Of a stretch of 64,000 bases of DNA, positions 41,662 through 48,938 are shown in pieces (within the stretch, counting starts at the first letter, position 1; the number at the start of each line of letters is the position of its first letter). Origin of the DNA: a virus. The notes under the pieces were generated by a model. That model was given only the letters and a program-made list of their open reading frames with translations. It was not told where the DNA came from and made no database searches. Position numbers and translations under genes: made by a program. The DNA lies in the IMG/VR virus record IMGVR_UViG_3300050821_005389, positions 53,044-117,043 of that record, one strand, 5' to 3'.

Positions 41662-42387
41662 TTAGTCATACCAGAGCCTTTCTAAAAGTATTTCAGGAGG
41701 AGCCACGCTAACGTTAAACGGTGCCGCTGAAATTTCTGTTTCTTTATCTAATTCCTTTACTGCCTTCCACCATATTCTCAAATTGCTAGACCACCGAAAT
41801 TTTCTTTTCTTGGCTAGCTCATTATCTTCGCGCTTTTGTTGGGACAACAAAACGATTGTAGGACTCGCAGCCCGCTCAAATACTTTCGGAACGTCTTCAA
41901 TTTCCAACAATTTCAGAACAGACTGGCAATCAGCAATAGCGGAATGAGGTGCAAAATTGATCCACCCGTTATCACATAACATATAGCCGAGATGTTTTCC
42001 CTCAGTCTTTAATAGATCGGTTCTGGTATCAATCCACAATCGATCGATTAACTTTTTGTTTTCTCTCTTGCACCAGTTCTCTAAAACTCTCTTATCAAAT
42101 CTTACCACATTCTGACCTATAAAAGCATCCGCTTGCGCGGCCATTTTTAGGATAACATCTATGGCATCACTCGGCTCGCGTCCAAATTCCTCAATAGCCT
42201 TTTGCGAAATCCCCGTAAGACGCACGACTTCTTCCGGAATTATTTTATCGGTTCGAACTAAAAACCCCAAGGACTCAAGACATCGTTTTTGTGTCGTATC
42301 GAAAAGAATTAATCCTACTTCAATGACGCGATCTTCTACGACATTTAATCCCGAAGTTTCGAAGTCCAGCGCGAGCAAAATAGACAT
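41662..42387 (-). CDS. DnaQ-like 3'-5' exonuclease
   Basis: 241 residues of the DEDDh type: ExoI 'ALDFETSGL' (D8, E10), ExoII 'GQNVVRFDKRVLENW', ExoIII 'HSAIADCQSVL'. It resembles the DNA polymerase III epsilon/RNase T families. A C-terminal 60-residue extension has 'RKFRWSSNLRIWWKAV', a Trp-rich patch also seen in other phage proteins here. Proofreading or RNA-primer trimming are possible roles. Start overlaps the previous stop (TAATG). Confidence 0.8.
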   Translation of the reverse strand: MSILLALDFETSGLNVVEDRVIEVGLILFDTTQKRCLESLGFLVRTDKIIPEEVVRLTGISQKAIEEFGREPSDAIDVILKMAAQADAFIGQNVVRFDKRVLENWCKRENKKLIDRLWIDTRTDLLKTEGKHLGYMLCDNGWINFAPHSAIADCQSVLKLLEIEDVPKVFERAASPTIVLLSQQKREDNELAKKRKFRWSSNLRIWWKAVKELDKETEISAAPFNVSVAPPEILLERLWYD

Positions 42388-42701
42388 TATGAAAAAATAT
42401 CCTCCGGCTCATCAACCATTCTAGTCGTGGTCGTAGTTAAATGCGTCGCAAGGGTCAGCGGAACAAATATTCTGAGATCCATCGTTTCAACGTCGTCTTG
42501 AAGCACTTTATTGGTATCCTTCAAAAAGACGAACCCACCTTGCCGCCCAAACGTAATAATCTGCTTATCTACTTCCGCCCGTAGTTCTTGAATGTTATTG
42601 ACATTATTGTACGACGCAACATTCAAAACTGGATTCGGCCAGTCGGGGGGCTTCAGGGCTTCGATCAAATGTAGCTTATACGTTACGAGATATTCAGCCA
42701 A
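42387..42701 (-). CDS. hypothetical protein, 104 residues
   Basis: Not recognised. Contains 'GGFVFLKDTNKVLQDDVETM', which suggests a small beta-barrel-like fold, and an acidic C-terminus. TTG start behind AAGGGA. Sits between the zinc-finger gene and the exonuclease gene, both probably linked to replication. Confidence 0.5.
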   Translation of the reverse strand: MAEYLVTYKLHLIEALKPPDWPNPVLNVASYNNVNNIQELRAEVDKQIITFGRQGGFVFLKDTNKVLQDDVETMDLRIFVPLTLATHLTTTTTRMVDEPEDIFS

Positions 42702-42705
42702 ATTT

Positions 42706-43062
42706 TTATCCCTTAAATTGAAGTCCTCGTCCCGCCTTCAACGCCTTCGTAGCATCTTCCGCTGCTTTAGCGTTCGCCGCAGCCGCCGCCAAAGTATTGG
42801 CGCCTTCCGGCACCAAAATGCTCTTACGCTCTTGCGGCGTGAAAAAGTCTGCTTCTATGGCATCTAGCCGGCATTTATCGCTGCAAAGCACAAACGTCTG
42901 ACCAGTGACAACCTGCTGAACTAGTGTTGCGGTTTTTACCCACGGGTGACTTTCTAATACTTGATCGATTCCCTTTTCCCGGCTTTGCTCAAACGTCACT
43001 GTGTTCGAACAGTTCGGGCCTTCGCAGGTAAAAGTTCTGTAAGCTACGTCGACAATAGACAT
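42706..43062 (-). CDS. zinc-finger protein
   Basis: 118 residues. Ligands in 'FTCEGPNCSN' and 'FVLCSDKCRLDA' form a probable treble-clef zinc site spanning residues 12-62. An Ala-rich tail follows ('NTLAAAAANAKAAEDATKAL'). ATG has an optimal AAGGAGAAATAG site. DNA- or RNA-binding is likely. Confidence 0.55.
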   Translation of the reverse strand: MSIVDVAYRTFTCEGPNCSNTVTFEQSREKGIDQVLESHPWVKTATLVQQVVTGQTFVLCSDKCRLDAIEADFFTPQERKSILVPEGANTLAAAAANAKAAEDATKALKAGRGLQFKG

Positions 43063-43072
43063 CTATTTCTCC

Positions 43073-43627
43073 TTAAAGTTGATTTGTTAACTCGTAAAAC
43101 CTGTGCAAAAACTCTACTTCCGCTACCTCTGGCGCCCAACACTTCACCTTTATATTCGCCGCCTTACCTTCATCTGGTTTCAATTCCCACTCCATCGGAG
43201 CCAACAGTTGTTCTTTCTCCGCGAATAGCATCGCGTTATCGGCTTTCTTAATGCTCGTGGGCTCCTCGGAGGGAAGTCTAAATTTCTGGCAAACTGATCG
43301 CATTATGGCCGCTTCGACTGGAATGTACGCTGGCCCGATCTCAGTAAAATGTTTCAGTGGTCGATTAATGTCTGCGATATAAGCTTCGCTGGCATCATGA
43401 AGAAGAAACCATAAAGCATCTTTTTCTGGAACTAAACGACTGCCGAGAACGCAATGTTCTGCGACAGAATAAAATCTCCGAACGTGGCCGGTAAATCGGC
43501 ATTGCATGGCCAGCGCATGTCCGATATCGCGAATATGAATCTCGTCCTGCTGCGGATCCAAAATGTGAAACGTACCGCCTAAAAAAGTTTGAATCCAGGC
43601 CCGCTTTACATCCGAAGCATCCGTCAT
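43073..43627 (-). CDS. HD-domain nucleotide phosphohydrolase (YfbR-like)
   Basis: 184 residues with HD-domain ligands in 'RRFYSVAEHCVLGS', 'FLLHDASEAYIADI' and a distal Asp in 'IKKADNAMLF'. This matches phage HD hydrolases related to 5'-deoxynucleotidase YfbR, which remove phosphate from dNMPs. ATG overlaps the MazG-like gene's stop (ATGA), so the pair probably acts in nucleotide-pool control. Confidence 0.75.
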   Translation of the reverse strand: MTDASDVKRAWIQTFLGGTFHILDPQQDEIHIRDIGHALAMQCRFTGHVRRFYSVAEHCVLGSRLVPEKDALWFLLHDASEAYIADINRPLKHFTEIGPAYIPVEAAIMRSVCQKFRLPSEEPTSIKKADNAMLFAEKEQLLAPMEWELKPDEGKAANIKVKCWAPEVAEVEFLHRFYELTNQL

Positions 43628-43962
43628 AGAGGAAGCCTCAGTTGCTTTTTATCTTTCTTTCTCTTTTGAGCATCTTCAAAAAGAACTCGAGCGATGCCGG
43701 CGTAAACTACTATGTCATTCAAGGAATCTTCGACGCCCTCATTAGCTAATGAACCGTTCAGAACGTATGCTTGTAACCGCCGAACTTTATCGTTCAAACG
43801 AATCATCGCCCCGATCCAAGCTTCAACACCCCATTCTTCCGAGGCCCGAATATTGGCAAACGGATCTTCTCCACGGCCATAATCTCGTTGTTTTTTATCG
43901 TGAAGTTCGCCTAGCTCTTTCAATATTTCATGAAACCTAGCACTATTTGGATGCGGCGCCAA
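43624..43962 (-). CDS. MazG-like/DUF1599 nucleotide-associated protein
   Basis: 112 residues. 'ELHDKKQRDYGRGEDPFANI' and 'MIRLNDKVRRLQAYV', then 'NEGVEDSLNDIVVYAGIA', are typical of the all-helical DUF1599/MazG-like phage family. Acidic residues in the last motif would bind Mg. TTG start with a strong GGAGGG site. Suggested role: hydrolysis of non-canonical dNTPs. Confidence 0.7.
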   Translation of the reverse strand: MAPHPNSARFHEILKELGELHDKKQRDYGRGEDPFANIRASEEWGVEAWIGAMIRLNDKVRRLQAYVLNGSLANEGVEDSLNDIVVYAGIARVLFEDAQKRKKDKKQLRLPL

Positions 43963-44800
43963 TTAACCCTCCTATCTTTTCAGATGGTCCTTCAAACCAG
44001 CCACCACAGGCCAAGCAATGGATCAAACCCTTCTTCCTTAAATTCGTAAACCTTTCTCCGTCTCGTTTTATTTTATTCGAACCGCAGCGAACGCATCTAG
44101 TTTCGCCACCTTTGTTAACATTGGGATGATTCTTGGACCAAGGCAGGAATTTATAATATAACTCCTCGAGTAACAGTACGTCCCGGCGGTTATAGCGTTT
44201 CATAATCCGCCAAGACTCCGGATCACCCTTCATACAACCGAGCCATAAATGAAACCCTGTGTGCGCCATCTTACGACCTATGCCGAGATCGCGGCCGAGA
44301 TCGTCCAGTTTATTGCTCTTAAACTTAAAGACGCTTCTGGCTATCTTCAAGGTGTCGACAGTTTGAAACGGCGACGTAGGTGACATACCCAGAGTAACAA
44401 ACCGTGTCCTGATTTGGGGCAAATCGAACCTATCACCGTTATGGGCTATCACGATGTCAACCGAATCCAGATCCTTCCATAAATCAGCTAGAAGAGCGCT
44501 GTCGTCTATCTTGCTTTTGGCCCATGTCTTTTTGTAATCCGGCAAACCTCTCGTCTTGACGCCAGCCTGATTGGCGCACTTAAACGAGTACGAAAGCAAG
44601 TAGCCGTTCTGGATAAAATCGATGACGTTTTGCTCCCACTTGGCCCATGTATAGCCGATCGATGGCGCCGTTTCGATGTCCAAAAATGCTATCCTAGAAT
44701 CCGTTTTTCTACTTACGCACTCTCGAGAGCAAAACTTCTGATCTGCCCTGAATACCTTAAGTTCTTTACAACCGCTACATACGTGTTCGGTTGGTTTCAA
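43943..44800 (-). CDS. RNase H-like exonuclease with two zinc sites
   Basis: 285 residues. N-terminal finger (CSGCKEL, CSRECV), then a PolB-like 3'-5' exonuclease fold: 'IAFLDIETAPSIGYTW', 'VIAHNGDRFDLPQIRTRF' and 'YNRRDVLLLEELY'. A C-terminal zinc ribbon has CVRCGSNK and CLACGGWF. TTG start with AAGGCG. A second proofreading-type nuclease beside the DnaQ-like gene is notable. Confidence 0.7.
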   Translation of the reverse strand: MKPTEHVCSGCKELKVFRADQKFCSRECVSRKTDSRIAFLDIETAPSIGYTWAKWEQNVIDFIQNGYLLSYSFKCANQAGVKTRGLPDYKKTWAKSKIDDSALLADLWKDLDSVDIVIAHNGDRFDLPQIRTRFVTLGMSPTSPFQTVDTLKIARSVFKFKSNKLDDLGRDLGIGRKMAHTGFHLWLGCMKGDPESWRIMKRYNRRDVLLLEELYYKFLPWSKNHPNVNKGGETRCVRCGSNKIKRDGERFTNLRKKGLIHCLACGGWFEGPSEKIGGLIGAASK

Positions 44801-44894
44801 GTTCGCCTTATGTTCGCTCTAAAATACAGTAAAAACCTGATTAACAATAGAACAGTGATTCTGTACGCTCGACCTACAGCGCATTTTCAACTAT

Positions 44895-45171
44895 TCATTT
44901 TCCGTCTGGTAACACCTCTCCAAGAATAACCTCACAGAAAAACGGACCTATACCTAACCACTCTCTAAAAGAAGATATAGAAAACCCGTTTTTAGCGAGA
45001 TTGCAGCCTCGACACGTTTGAACAATACAATGACCTTTTTTACAATACACATGCTCTCTCGAAGGTGATGTAATGATCCCACGAGTCGTAGATAACTTCT
45101 CTCCACAATAGAAACATCTGTCATTTTATTTTCTTAGCTTTCCATGATTTAATAAAATCAGAATCGGCCAT
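44895..45171 (-). pseudogene. zinc-finger protein with apparent frameshift
   Basis: ATG 45171 begins 'ADSDFIKSWKAKKIK' and meets TGA at 45121. The following frame, open without a start codon, encodes a coherent finger protein: 'RCFYCGEKLSTTRG', 'VYCKKGHCIVQTCRGCNLAK', 'GFSISSFREWLG', ending at 44895. A one-base change in the A-rich stretch near 45120-45130 would give one 90-residue protein. Either decayed, frameshifted in translation, or a sequencing indel. Confidence 0.55.
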
Positions 45172-45173
45172 AA

Positions 45174-45359
45174 TTAACGATTGTATTTTTTGGTTCTCCG
45201 ACTTGCGGCGGTAGCCCGCTCATCACGCCAAGCACGAAACTCGATTATTTTATTACGTATCCTAAATTCAAATATATGAACTAAACCACAATCACAACAC
45301 CTTATCTTATATCCCCTTACGAATTGGTCGAATCCAACACCCTGGTACTCCTTTAGCAT
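45174..45359 (-). CDS. conserved phage zinc-ribbon-like microprotein
   Basis: 61 residues of a type common in phages: 'IRCCDCGLVHIFEFRI' followed by 'IIEFRAWRDERATAASRR'. Partial zinc site with two or three Cys and one His. ATG 45359. Function unknown. Confidence 0.6.
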   Translation of the reverse strand: MLKEYQGVGFDQFVRGYKIRCCDCGLVHIFEFRIRNKIIEFRAWRDERATAASRRTKKYNR

Positions 45360-45376
45360 ATCGCATAAACAATCGT

Positions 45377-45550
45377 TTATTGTTTCTGTCTTTTAGCAGC
45401 AATAATCAGTTCGTACAAATCTTTAATCGCACTAACAGTTATAGAATCTTCAGTACCTACGTAGACTGTACCGTGTTTAAGAACAATTTTCGGATCGATA
45501 ATCTCTCCGTCTAGCCAGTAAGAACCGTCACAATCTATAGCCAAATGCAC
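45377..45550 (-). CDS. hypothetical protein, 57 residues
   Basis: From GTG 45550 with GGGGG five bases upstream (TTG 45568 would add six residues). Small beta-rich start ('HLAIDCDGSYWLDGEIIDPK') and helical end. Ends just ahead of an imperfect inverted repeat (AAACAAT/ATTGTTT). No family recognised. Confidence 0.45.
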   Translation of the reverse strand: MHLAIDCDGSYWLDGEIIDPKIVLKHGTVYVGTEDSITVSAIKDLYELIIAAKRQKQ

Positions 45551-45568
45551 AGAAACCCCCACAAACAA

Positions 45569-45688
45569 CTAACTGTTGTTTCTTTGGTAATTTAATGACG
45601 CTACACTATCTAATGCCGCAATAATCCACATCCACCACGGCACGGGAAAATGCCAAATTGACTTGGCGATAAATAAAATAACGATCAT
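45569..45688 (-). CDS. 39-residue membrane peptide
   Basis: ATG 45688 overlaps the previous stop (TAATG) behind GGAGG. One hydrophobic segment with Trp-rich centre ('HFPVPWWMWIIAAL'). A small phage membrane peptide of unknown role. Confidence 0.5.
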   Translation of the reverse strand: MIVILFIAKSIWHFPVPWWMWIIAALDSVASLNYQRNNS

Positions 45689-45792
45689 TATACCTCCACT
45701 CGGACTAATTTATAGATCGCCCATTCCGTTATCTGACCGTTGACAATTTTCCCAGAATATTTAAATTTAGGATAATCGTGTATCTTTTTCAC
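45688..45792 (-). CDS. 34-residue hypothetical peptide
   Basis: GTG 45792 overlaps the endonuclease VII stop (GTGA). Basic, beta-prone ('KFKYSGKIVNGQITEWAIYK'), possibly a short KOW-like strand pair. Coupling on both sides supports it. Confidence 0.45.
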   Translation of the reverse strand: MKKIHDYPKFKYSGKIVNGQITEWAIYKLVRVEV

Positions 45793-46160
45793 TTTGATCT
45801 TTTTTTGAGCCAAGCTTTGTGCCTCTTCGTTCCGACTCTACCTGGGAATCCAATTGCTTGCCGGCCAATTATTTTGGAAAGCGGTGGATCCTTTAAGTAT
45901 TCTATCACTACGGCAAGAATCTGTAAAGTCCATAAGCGTTCTATTTTTCCTAAAAGTCGGTTGCATTGCGAGCATAGCAAACCGCGGGATTCGCCACTAG
46001 TGTGATTGTGATCGACCGCCAATCTTTTGCCTGATTTTTGAGATTTCTTGCAGAACCAACATAAGCCTTTCTGGTAGGCATTTACTAACTCCCACTCTTC
46101 GATTGATAAATCAAAGCAATCTCGGTACCGTTTGGCACGAGCGCGTTCTTTTGAATCCAA
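45789..46160 (-). CDS. recombination endonuclease VII-type HNH nuclease
   Basis: 123 residues. 'GLCWFCKKSQKSGKRLAVDH' and 'HTSGESRGLLCSQCNRLLG' match the endonuclease VII family, with four Cys for zinc and the catalytic DHNH cluster. In T4 the family resolves branched DNA; small standalone versions are frequent in phages. TTG start with an AGGT site. Confidence 0.75.
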   Translation of the reverse strand: MDSKERARAKRYRDCFDLSIEEWELVNAYQKGLCWFCKKSQKSGKRLAVDHNHTSGESRGLLCSQCNRLLGKIERLWTLQILAVVIEYLKDPPLSKIIGRQAIGFPGRVGTKRHKAWLKKRSK

Positions 46161-46182
46161 AAAACCTAGATACCTCGCAACA

Positions 46183-46401
46183 TCAATCGCTTGTTGTTTC
46201 TCTTTGCCACCGCAACCAGCGGGTTACCATCATCTCTGTAATCTCGTTCTTCTCTTCTCGAGTTAAAGGAAGACGATCTTCATCTTCTTCGTCAAAATAA
46301 AAACCACTATCGTAGCCTTCGGTCATCCGCAATTCCGGTCCTAGACCGAGAATTCCTTGATTTGCATTAAGTACTCTACCGGATTTTAGTTTTATATCCA
46401 T
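46183..46401 (-). CDS. hypothetical acidic protein, 72 residues
   Basis: Begins 'DIKLKSGRVLNANQGILGLG', followed by an acidic stretch (FDEEDEDRLPLTREEKNEIT) and a Trp-rich helical end. Pattern typical of small phage proteins. No family name. Confidence 0.5.
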   Translation of the reverse strand: MDIKLKSGRVLNANQGILGLGPELRMTEGYDSGFYFDEEDEDRLPLTREEKNEITEMMVTRWLRWQRETTSD

Positions 46402-46411
46402 AAAATCTATG

Positions 46412-46525
46412 CTAGGACAACTCTGACCCCGGACTCAGGGAAGTAGTTGATCGTGTCCTTTGATCATTCCGTCCTAGCAACTCTTCTGGCGGAGTAGAAA
46501 CAGGCACCCACCCGTTCTGTGTCAA
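46412..46525 (-). CDS. possible 37-residue peptide
   Basis: Frame from TTG 46525 behind AAGGGGAA: 'TQNGWVPVSTPPEELLGRND'. The start resembles the DUF551-type 'W.pV' opening but is short. It is the only coding candidate in a 160-base gap. The same TTGACA could be read as a -35 box, but no good -10 follows. Confidence 0.3.
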   Translation of the reverse strand: MTQNGWVPVSTPPEELLGRNDQRTRSTTSLSPGSELS

Positions 46526-46561
46526 GAAAGGTTCCCCTTAATTGAATTCTCCGCCAAACTT

Positions 46562-46783
46562 TTATTTTCGCCGGCCGTGAATTTCATAAGTCTTTTTCAA
46601 TTGCGACTTGCTATCCAGCATACAAGGATCGTTGCCCTTGGCGATATCACCCATCAGGACTAATCCTATTATAGCATAAATCGACTCGATTCCCTTGTTC
46701 TCTTTGTACTTCTTCCGGAGCTCGGCTGAAAATGCTCGGTTGTCCAGAGTTTCCAGTCGTTCGCCCCACGTCATCGGTATCAT
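46562..46783 (-). CDS. hypothetical protein, 73 residues
   Basis: ATG 46783 with AGGAG six bases upstream. Helical ('SAELRKKYKENKGIESIYAI'). It overlaps the C-terminal third of the zinc-finger gene in another frame; the good ribosome site favours it as a real gene. Confidence 0.5.
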   Translation of the reverse strand: MIPMTWGERLETLDNRAFSAELRKKYKENKGIESIYAIIGLVLMGDIAKGNDPCMLDSKSQLKKTYEIHGRRK

Positions 46784-46961
46784 TACGGCTCCTGTATTGT
46801 CGCATATAATGTCTGTGCTTTACCCTTATTGATACTTTGTGAAAATCTCTAAACGAAGCTTCGCGGCAAATGACAGAACAGTACGATTGTCTTTTGCCGC
46901 CACCTTGCGAGCGCTGGATCGGCGTGAATTCTTTTAAACACCAAAAACATAGTCTTGACAT
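46647..46961 (-). CDS. zinc-finger protein with overlapping 3' end
   Basis: 104 residues. Residues 1-55 ('LCFWCLKEFTPIQRSQGGGK', 'YCSVICREASFRDFHKV') are a clear finger. The last 45 residues are low-complexity and overlap the next gene by 137 bases; they may be a read-out tail beyond a lost stop. Confidence 0.5.
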   Translation of the reverse strand: MSRLCFWCLKEFTPIQRSQGGGKRQSYCSVICREASFRDFHKVSIRVKHRHYMRQYRSRNDTDDVGRTTGNSGQPSIFSRAPEEVQREQGNRVDLCYNRISPDG

Positions 46962-46971
46962 ATTTAGCTTA

Positions 46972-47130
46972 CTAGTAATTATCTTTTTTCAAAAAATCGT
47001 CTAAAGATGCGAGCAGAGCACCGCCAAAAGTAAATAGCAAGCCCATAACCATAGTTTCTGTTGAAAAAGGTTTCTCATTACCTAAACTGATGCCTATAGC
47101 CAGCAAAATAAGCCCCGTAAATCGAATCAT
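46972..47130 (-). CDS. 52-residue small membrane protein
   Basis: ATG 47130 follows a GTGAGGAAGAAA site. Two short hydrophobic segments ('IRFTGLILLAIGISLG', 'MVMGLLFTFGGALLASL') give a hairpin topology with a charged C-terminus. It is preceded by the recurrent TTAATTGTGAGG leader. Confidence 0.5.
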   Translation of the reverse strand: MIRFTGLILLAIGISLGNEKPFSTETMVMGLLFTFGGALLASLDDFLKKDNY

Positions 47131-47155
47131 TTTCTTCCTCACAATTAACACATTA

Positions 47156-47404
47156 TTATTTGTATCGCATCGCCGAAGCTACCGATTGAAGCACGTCTTC
47201 CGATACGTGCGTTGCATCGCCAAACCAATCGACGTTGGAGTGACTATACTGCCTGAAAGCCGGGTGAACTTTTGATAGACGGTATGAAAAACACCCGTCG
47301 GGACAGTGAAGTGGGTTTACATCCAAGACAAAAAACAATTGATAAACCCCGTTACCCCAAAATACGGGTTGCCCTTCTTTAAACTTTGGTTTTCTCTTTC
47401 GCAT
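47156..47404 (-). CDS. hypothetical protein, 82 residues
   Basis: Starts 'RKRKPKFKEGQPVFWGNGVY', a basic, barrel-like opening similar to that of the gene at 61276-61503. ATG lies inside the recurrent TTAATTATGCGA element. No family recognised. Confidence 0.5.
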   Translation of the reverse strand: MRKRKPKFKEGQPVFWGNGVYQLFFVLDVNPLHCPDGCFSYRLSKVHPAFRQYSHSNVDWFGDATHVSEDVLQSVASAMRYK

Positions 47405-47423
47405 AATTAACGGTGTTTATGTC

Positions 47424-47717
47424 TCAAAAAATACTTAAATGAGCCGGCCGCAATACGAAGCATTTGTTGTTACCGGTTGCTTCAATCCACGCTTCCCCTT
47501 CTTTTTTATTTCCGAAAACCGCCTGCACATCTCCGTAAACGCGCCTCTTTTTCTTGCCCTCGCGTAACAAATAAGTAAATTTAGCCTCTACTTCTGCTCC
47601 GATAGATTCGTAGTCGTGAGGTCGGGGGGCTGATTCATGTTTATATTCCTCTGTGGTGCCTTTAGGCCACGTTACAACCCATACTTTTTCGATCCGTTTT
47701 GTTGACCTTACTGCCAT
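47424..47717 (-). CDS. hypothetical protein, 97 residues
   Basis: ATG 47717 is supported by AAAGGAGATAAA; the longer open frame to 47840 crosses another gene. Mixed alpha/beta ('IEKVWVVTWPKGTTEEYKHE', 'YGDVQAVFGNKKEGEAWIEA'). Its leader shares a 14-mer with the leader at 53.57 kb. Confidence 0.5.
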   Translation of the reverse strand: MAVRSTKRIEKVWVVTWPKGTTEEYKHESAPRPHDYESIGAEVEAKFTYLLREGKKKRRVYGDVQAVFGNKKEGEAWIEATGNNKCFVLRPAHLSIF

Positions 47718-47770
47718 TTTATCTCCTTTCTTTTCTATCGCAGCTATGTACTGGTGCCTTGATTGTGTTT

Positions 47771-47923
47771 TTATGAGTATACGATAAAACAGTATATCAC
47801 ATAAATCCAACTGAGAAGTCCATGAAAAATAGCCAACCAAATACTATGCCAGCGGGCATAACTCAATACGATTGCCAACGCCGATCCGAAACTTATTCCG
47901 CTCTCGACATGAGATTCACTCAT
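47771..47923 (-). CDS. conserved small phage membrane protein
   Basis: 50 residues: 'GISFGSALAIVLSYARWHSI' then 'WLAIFHGLLSWIYVIYCF', two membrane helices. This type is common in bacteria and phages as a small uncharacterised membrane protein. ATG overlaps the TGA of a possible 21-residue peptide (47920-47985), which may be a leader peptide. Confidence 0.65.
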   Translation of the reverse strand: MSESHVESGISFGSALAIVLSYARWHSIWLAIFHGLLSWIYVIYCFIVYS

Positions 47924-48003
47924 TCGCCGCCGACGATGCGACTGCGACCTGGTCGTCTCGATTCTCCTATGCGCCCTATTTTCATGATCTAAGATTTAAT
48001 TGC

Positions 48004-48447
48004 TCATTGTACCTGTTTTTTAGCTACCCGTTCCGCAAGCGCCATTAATTTTTTAAAATAATAGACCGAGTCCCGAAGTTCTTTTTTCACATCCTCTACC
48101 AACCACGGTTTATCCTCGCTTTTATATCCCTTTTCTCGTCCGTATTTCAAGTCATAAAAACAAAGATCGCCGCAATGAGCGTAGTCCCACCCGTACCAGT
48201 AAAAGCCCTGCGGCCACTCTTTACCGCCCTCGCCGGAATACGTTAAACCGCCGTTGCAAGGAATATTCAAATCATCTGAACTAAATCCGGCTAATGGATG
48301 ATCTTTAGGAACCCCGAGATAAGCGCACAAACAGGCGGGGCCGCGCAAAATTAATGCTCGAACACCATCTTCAAACTGGTCATAGTAAATTTTCCCTGGC
48401 GAATCTTCGGCCAGCTTTTTAAACGCGGTTAGATCTTGTGTTGTCAT
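48004..48447 (-). CDS. conserved phage hypothetical protein
   Basis: 147 residues with 'GPACLCAYLGVPKDHPLAGF', 'CNGGLTYSGEG' and 'GFYWYGWDYAHCGDLCFY', a recurrent phage pattern. ATG 48447 overlaps the previous stop (ATGA) and is preferred over TTG 48453. Conserved His, Asp and Cys could bind metal. Function unknown. Confidence 0.6.
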   Translation of the reverse strand: MTTQDLTAFKKLAEDSPGKIYYDQFEDGVRALILRGPACLCAYLGVPKDHPLAGFSSDDLNIPCNGGLTYSGEGGKEWPQGFYWYGWDYAHCGDLCFYDLKYGREKGYKSEDKPWLVEDVKKELRDSVYYFKKLMALAERVAKKQVQ

Positions 48448-48938
48448 CGCCAAGTCCGGTGTTTCTCTGCTATATGTTCATTTCCGTCATACTCTTCTAT
48501 TTCATAATCTGTACCATCCGGTATTTCCACGATAGACAATTCTGCACATTGCCCGCTGGCGCCTTTCCGATGCTCCCCGCCTAATTCTTCAATAACCTGA
48601 ATTAATTTAGGATCGCTACGGTCGATAGCCCTGCCGTTTTCGAGCGAGTGTTTTTCGTAACGCTCATTATAGCTTTTAAACAACCCGTCCGCATCACGCA
48701 CGGGGGCGCCAATTACTTCGCGAGGATTCGGAATATCAAAAGCTGACCACATCCTTAAACGATCGTTATCTGCTTCGATTTCTTCTAGTGTTCTAGGAAT
48801 CAGAACATCAAAATCCATCTTCGGTTCTCTTTGATAGGTGAAAAAATAACACTTGCGGCCGTTTAATTCCGCTAACCTTTTTACTGCCCTTGGAGATAAA
48901 CTAAAACCGCCAAAACAAGTATTAATCGCAACCTTCAT
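48444..48938 (-). CDS. conserved phage hypothetical protein
   Basis: 164 residues starting 'KVAINTCFGGFSLSPRAVKR', a start shared by many phage proteins, with 'LIQVIEELGGEHRKGASGQC' and 'AELSIVEIPDGTDYEIEEYD' near the end. Start overlaps the integrase stop (ATGA). Function unknown. Confidence 0.65.
   Translation of the reverse strand: MKVAINTCFGGFSLSPRAVKRLAELNGRKCYFFTYQREPKMDFDVLIPRTLEEIEADNDRLRMWSAFDIPNPREVIGAPVRDADGLFKSYNERYEKHSLENGRAIDRSDPKLIQVIEELGGEHRKGASGQCAELSIVEIPDGTDYEIEEYDGNEHIAEKHRTWR

Noticed and set aside
46523-46528. TTGACA on the minus strand as a promoter -35
   Set aside because: At 17 bases only TGTTTC follows and the stretch reads as a small ORF with its own AAGGGG site; not called as a promoter.
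47773-47802. Two TATACT boxes resembling -10 elements
   Set aside because: They fall inside the coding sequence of a conserved small membrane protein and lack -35 partners.
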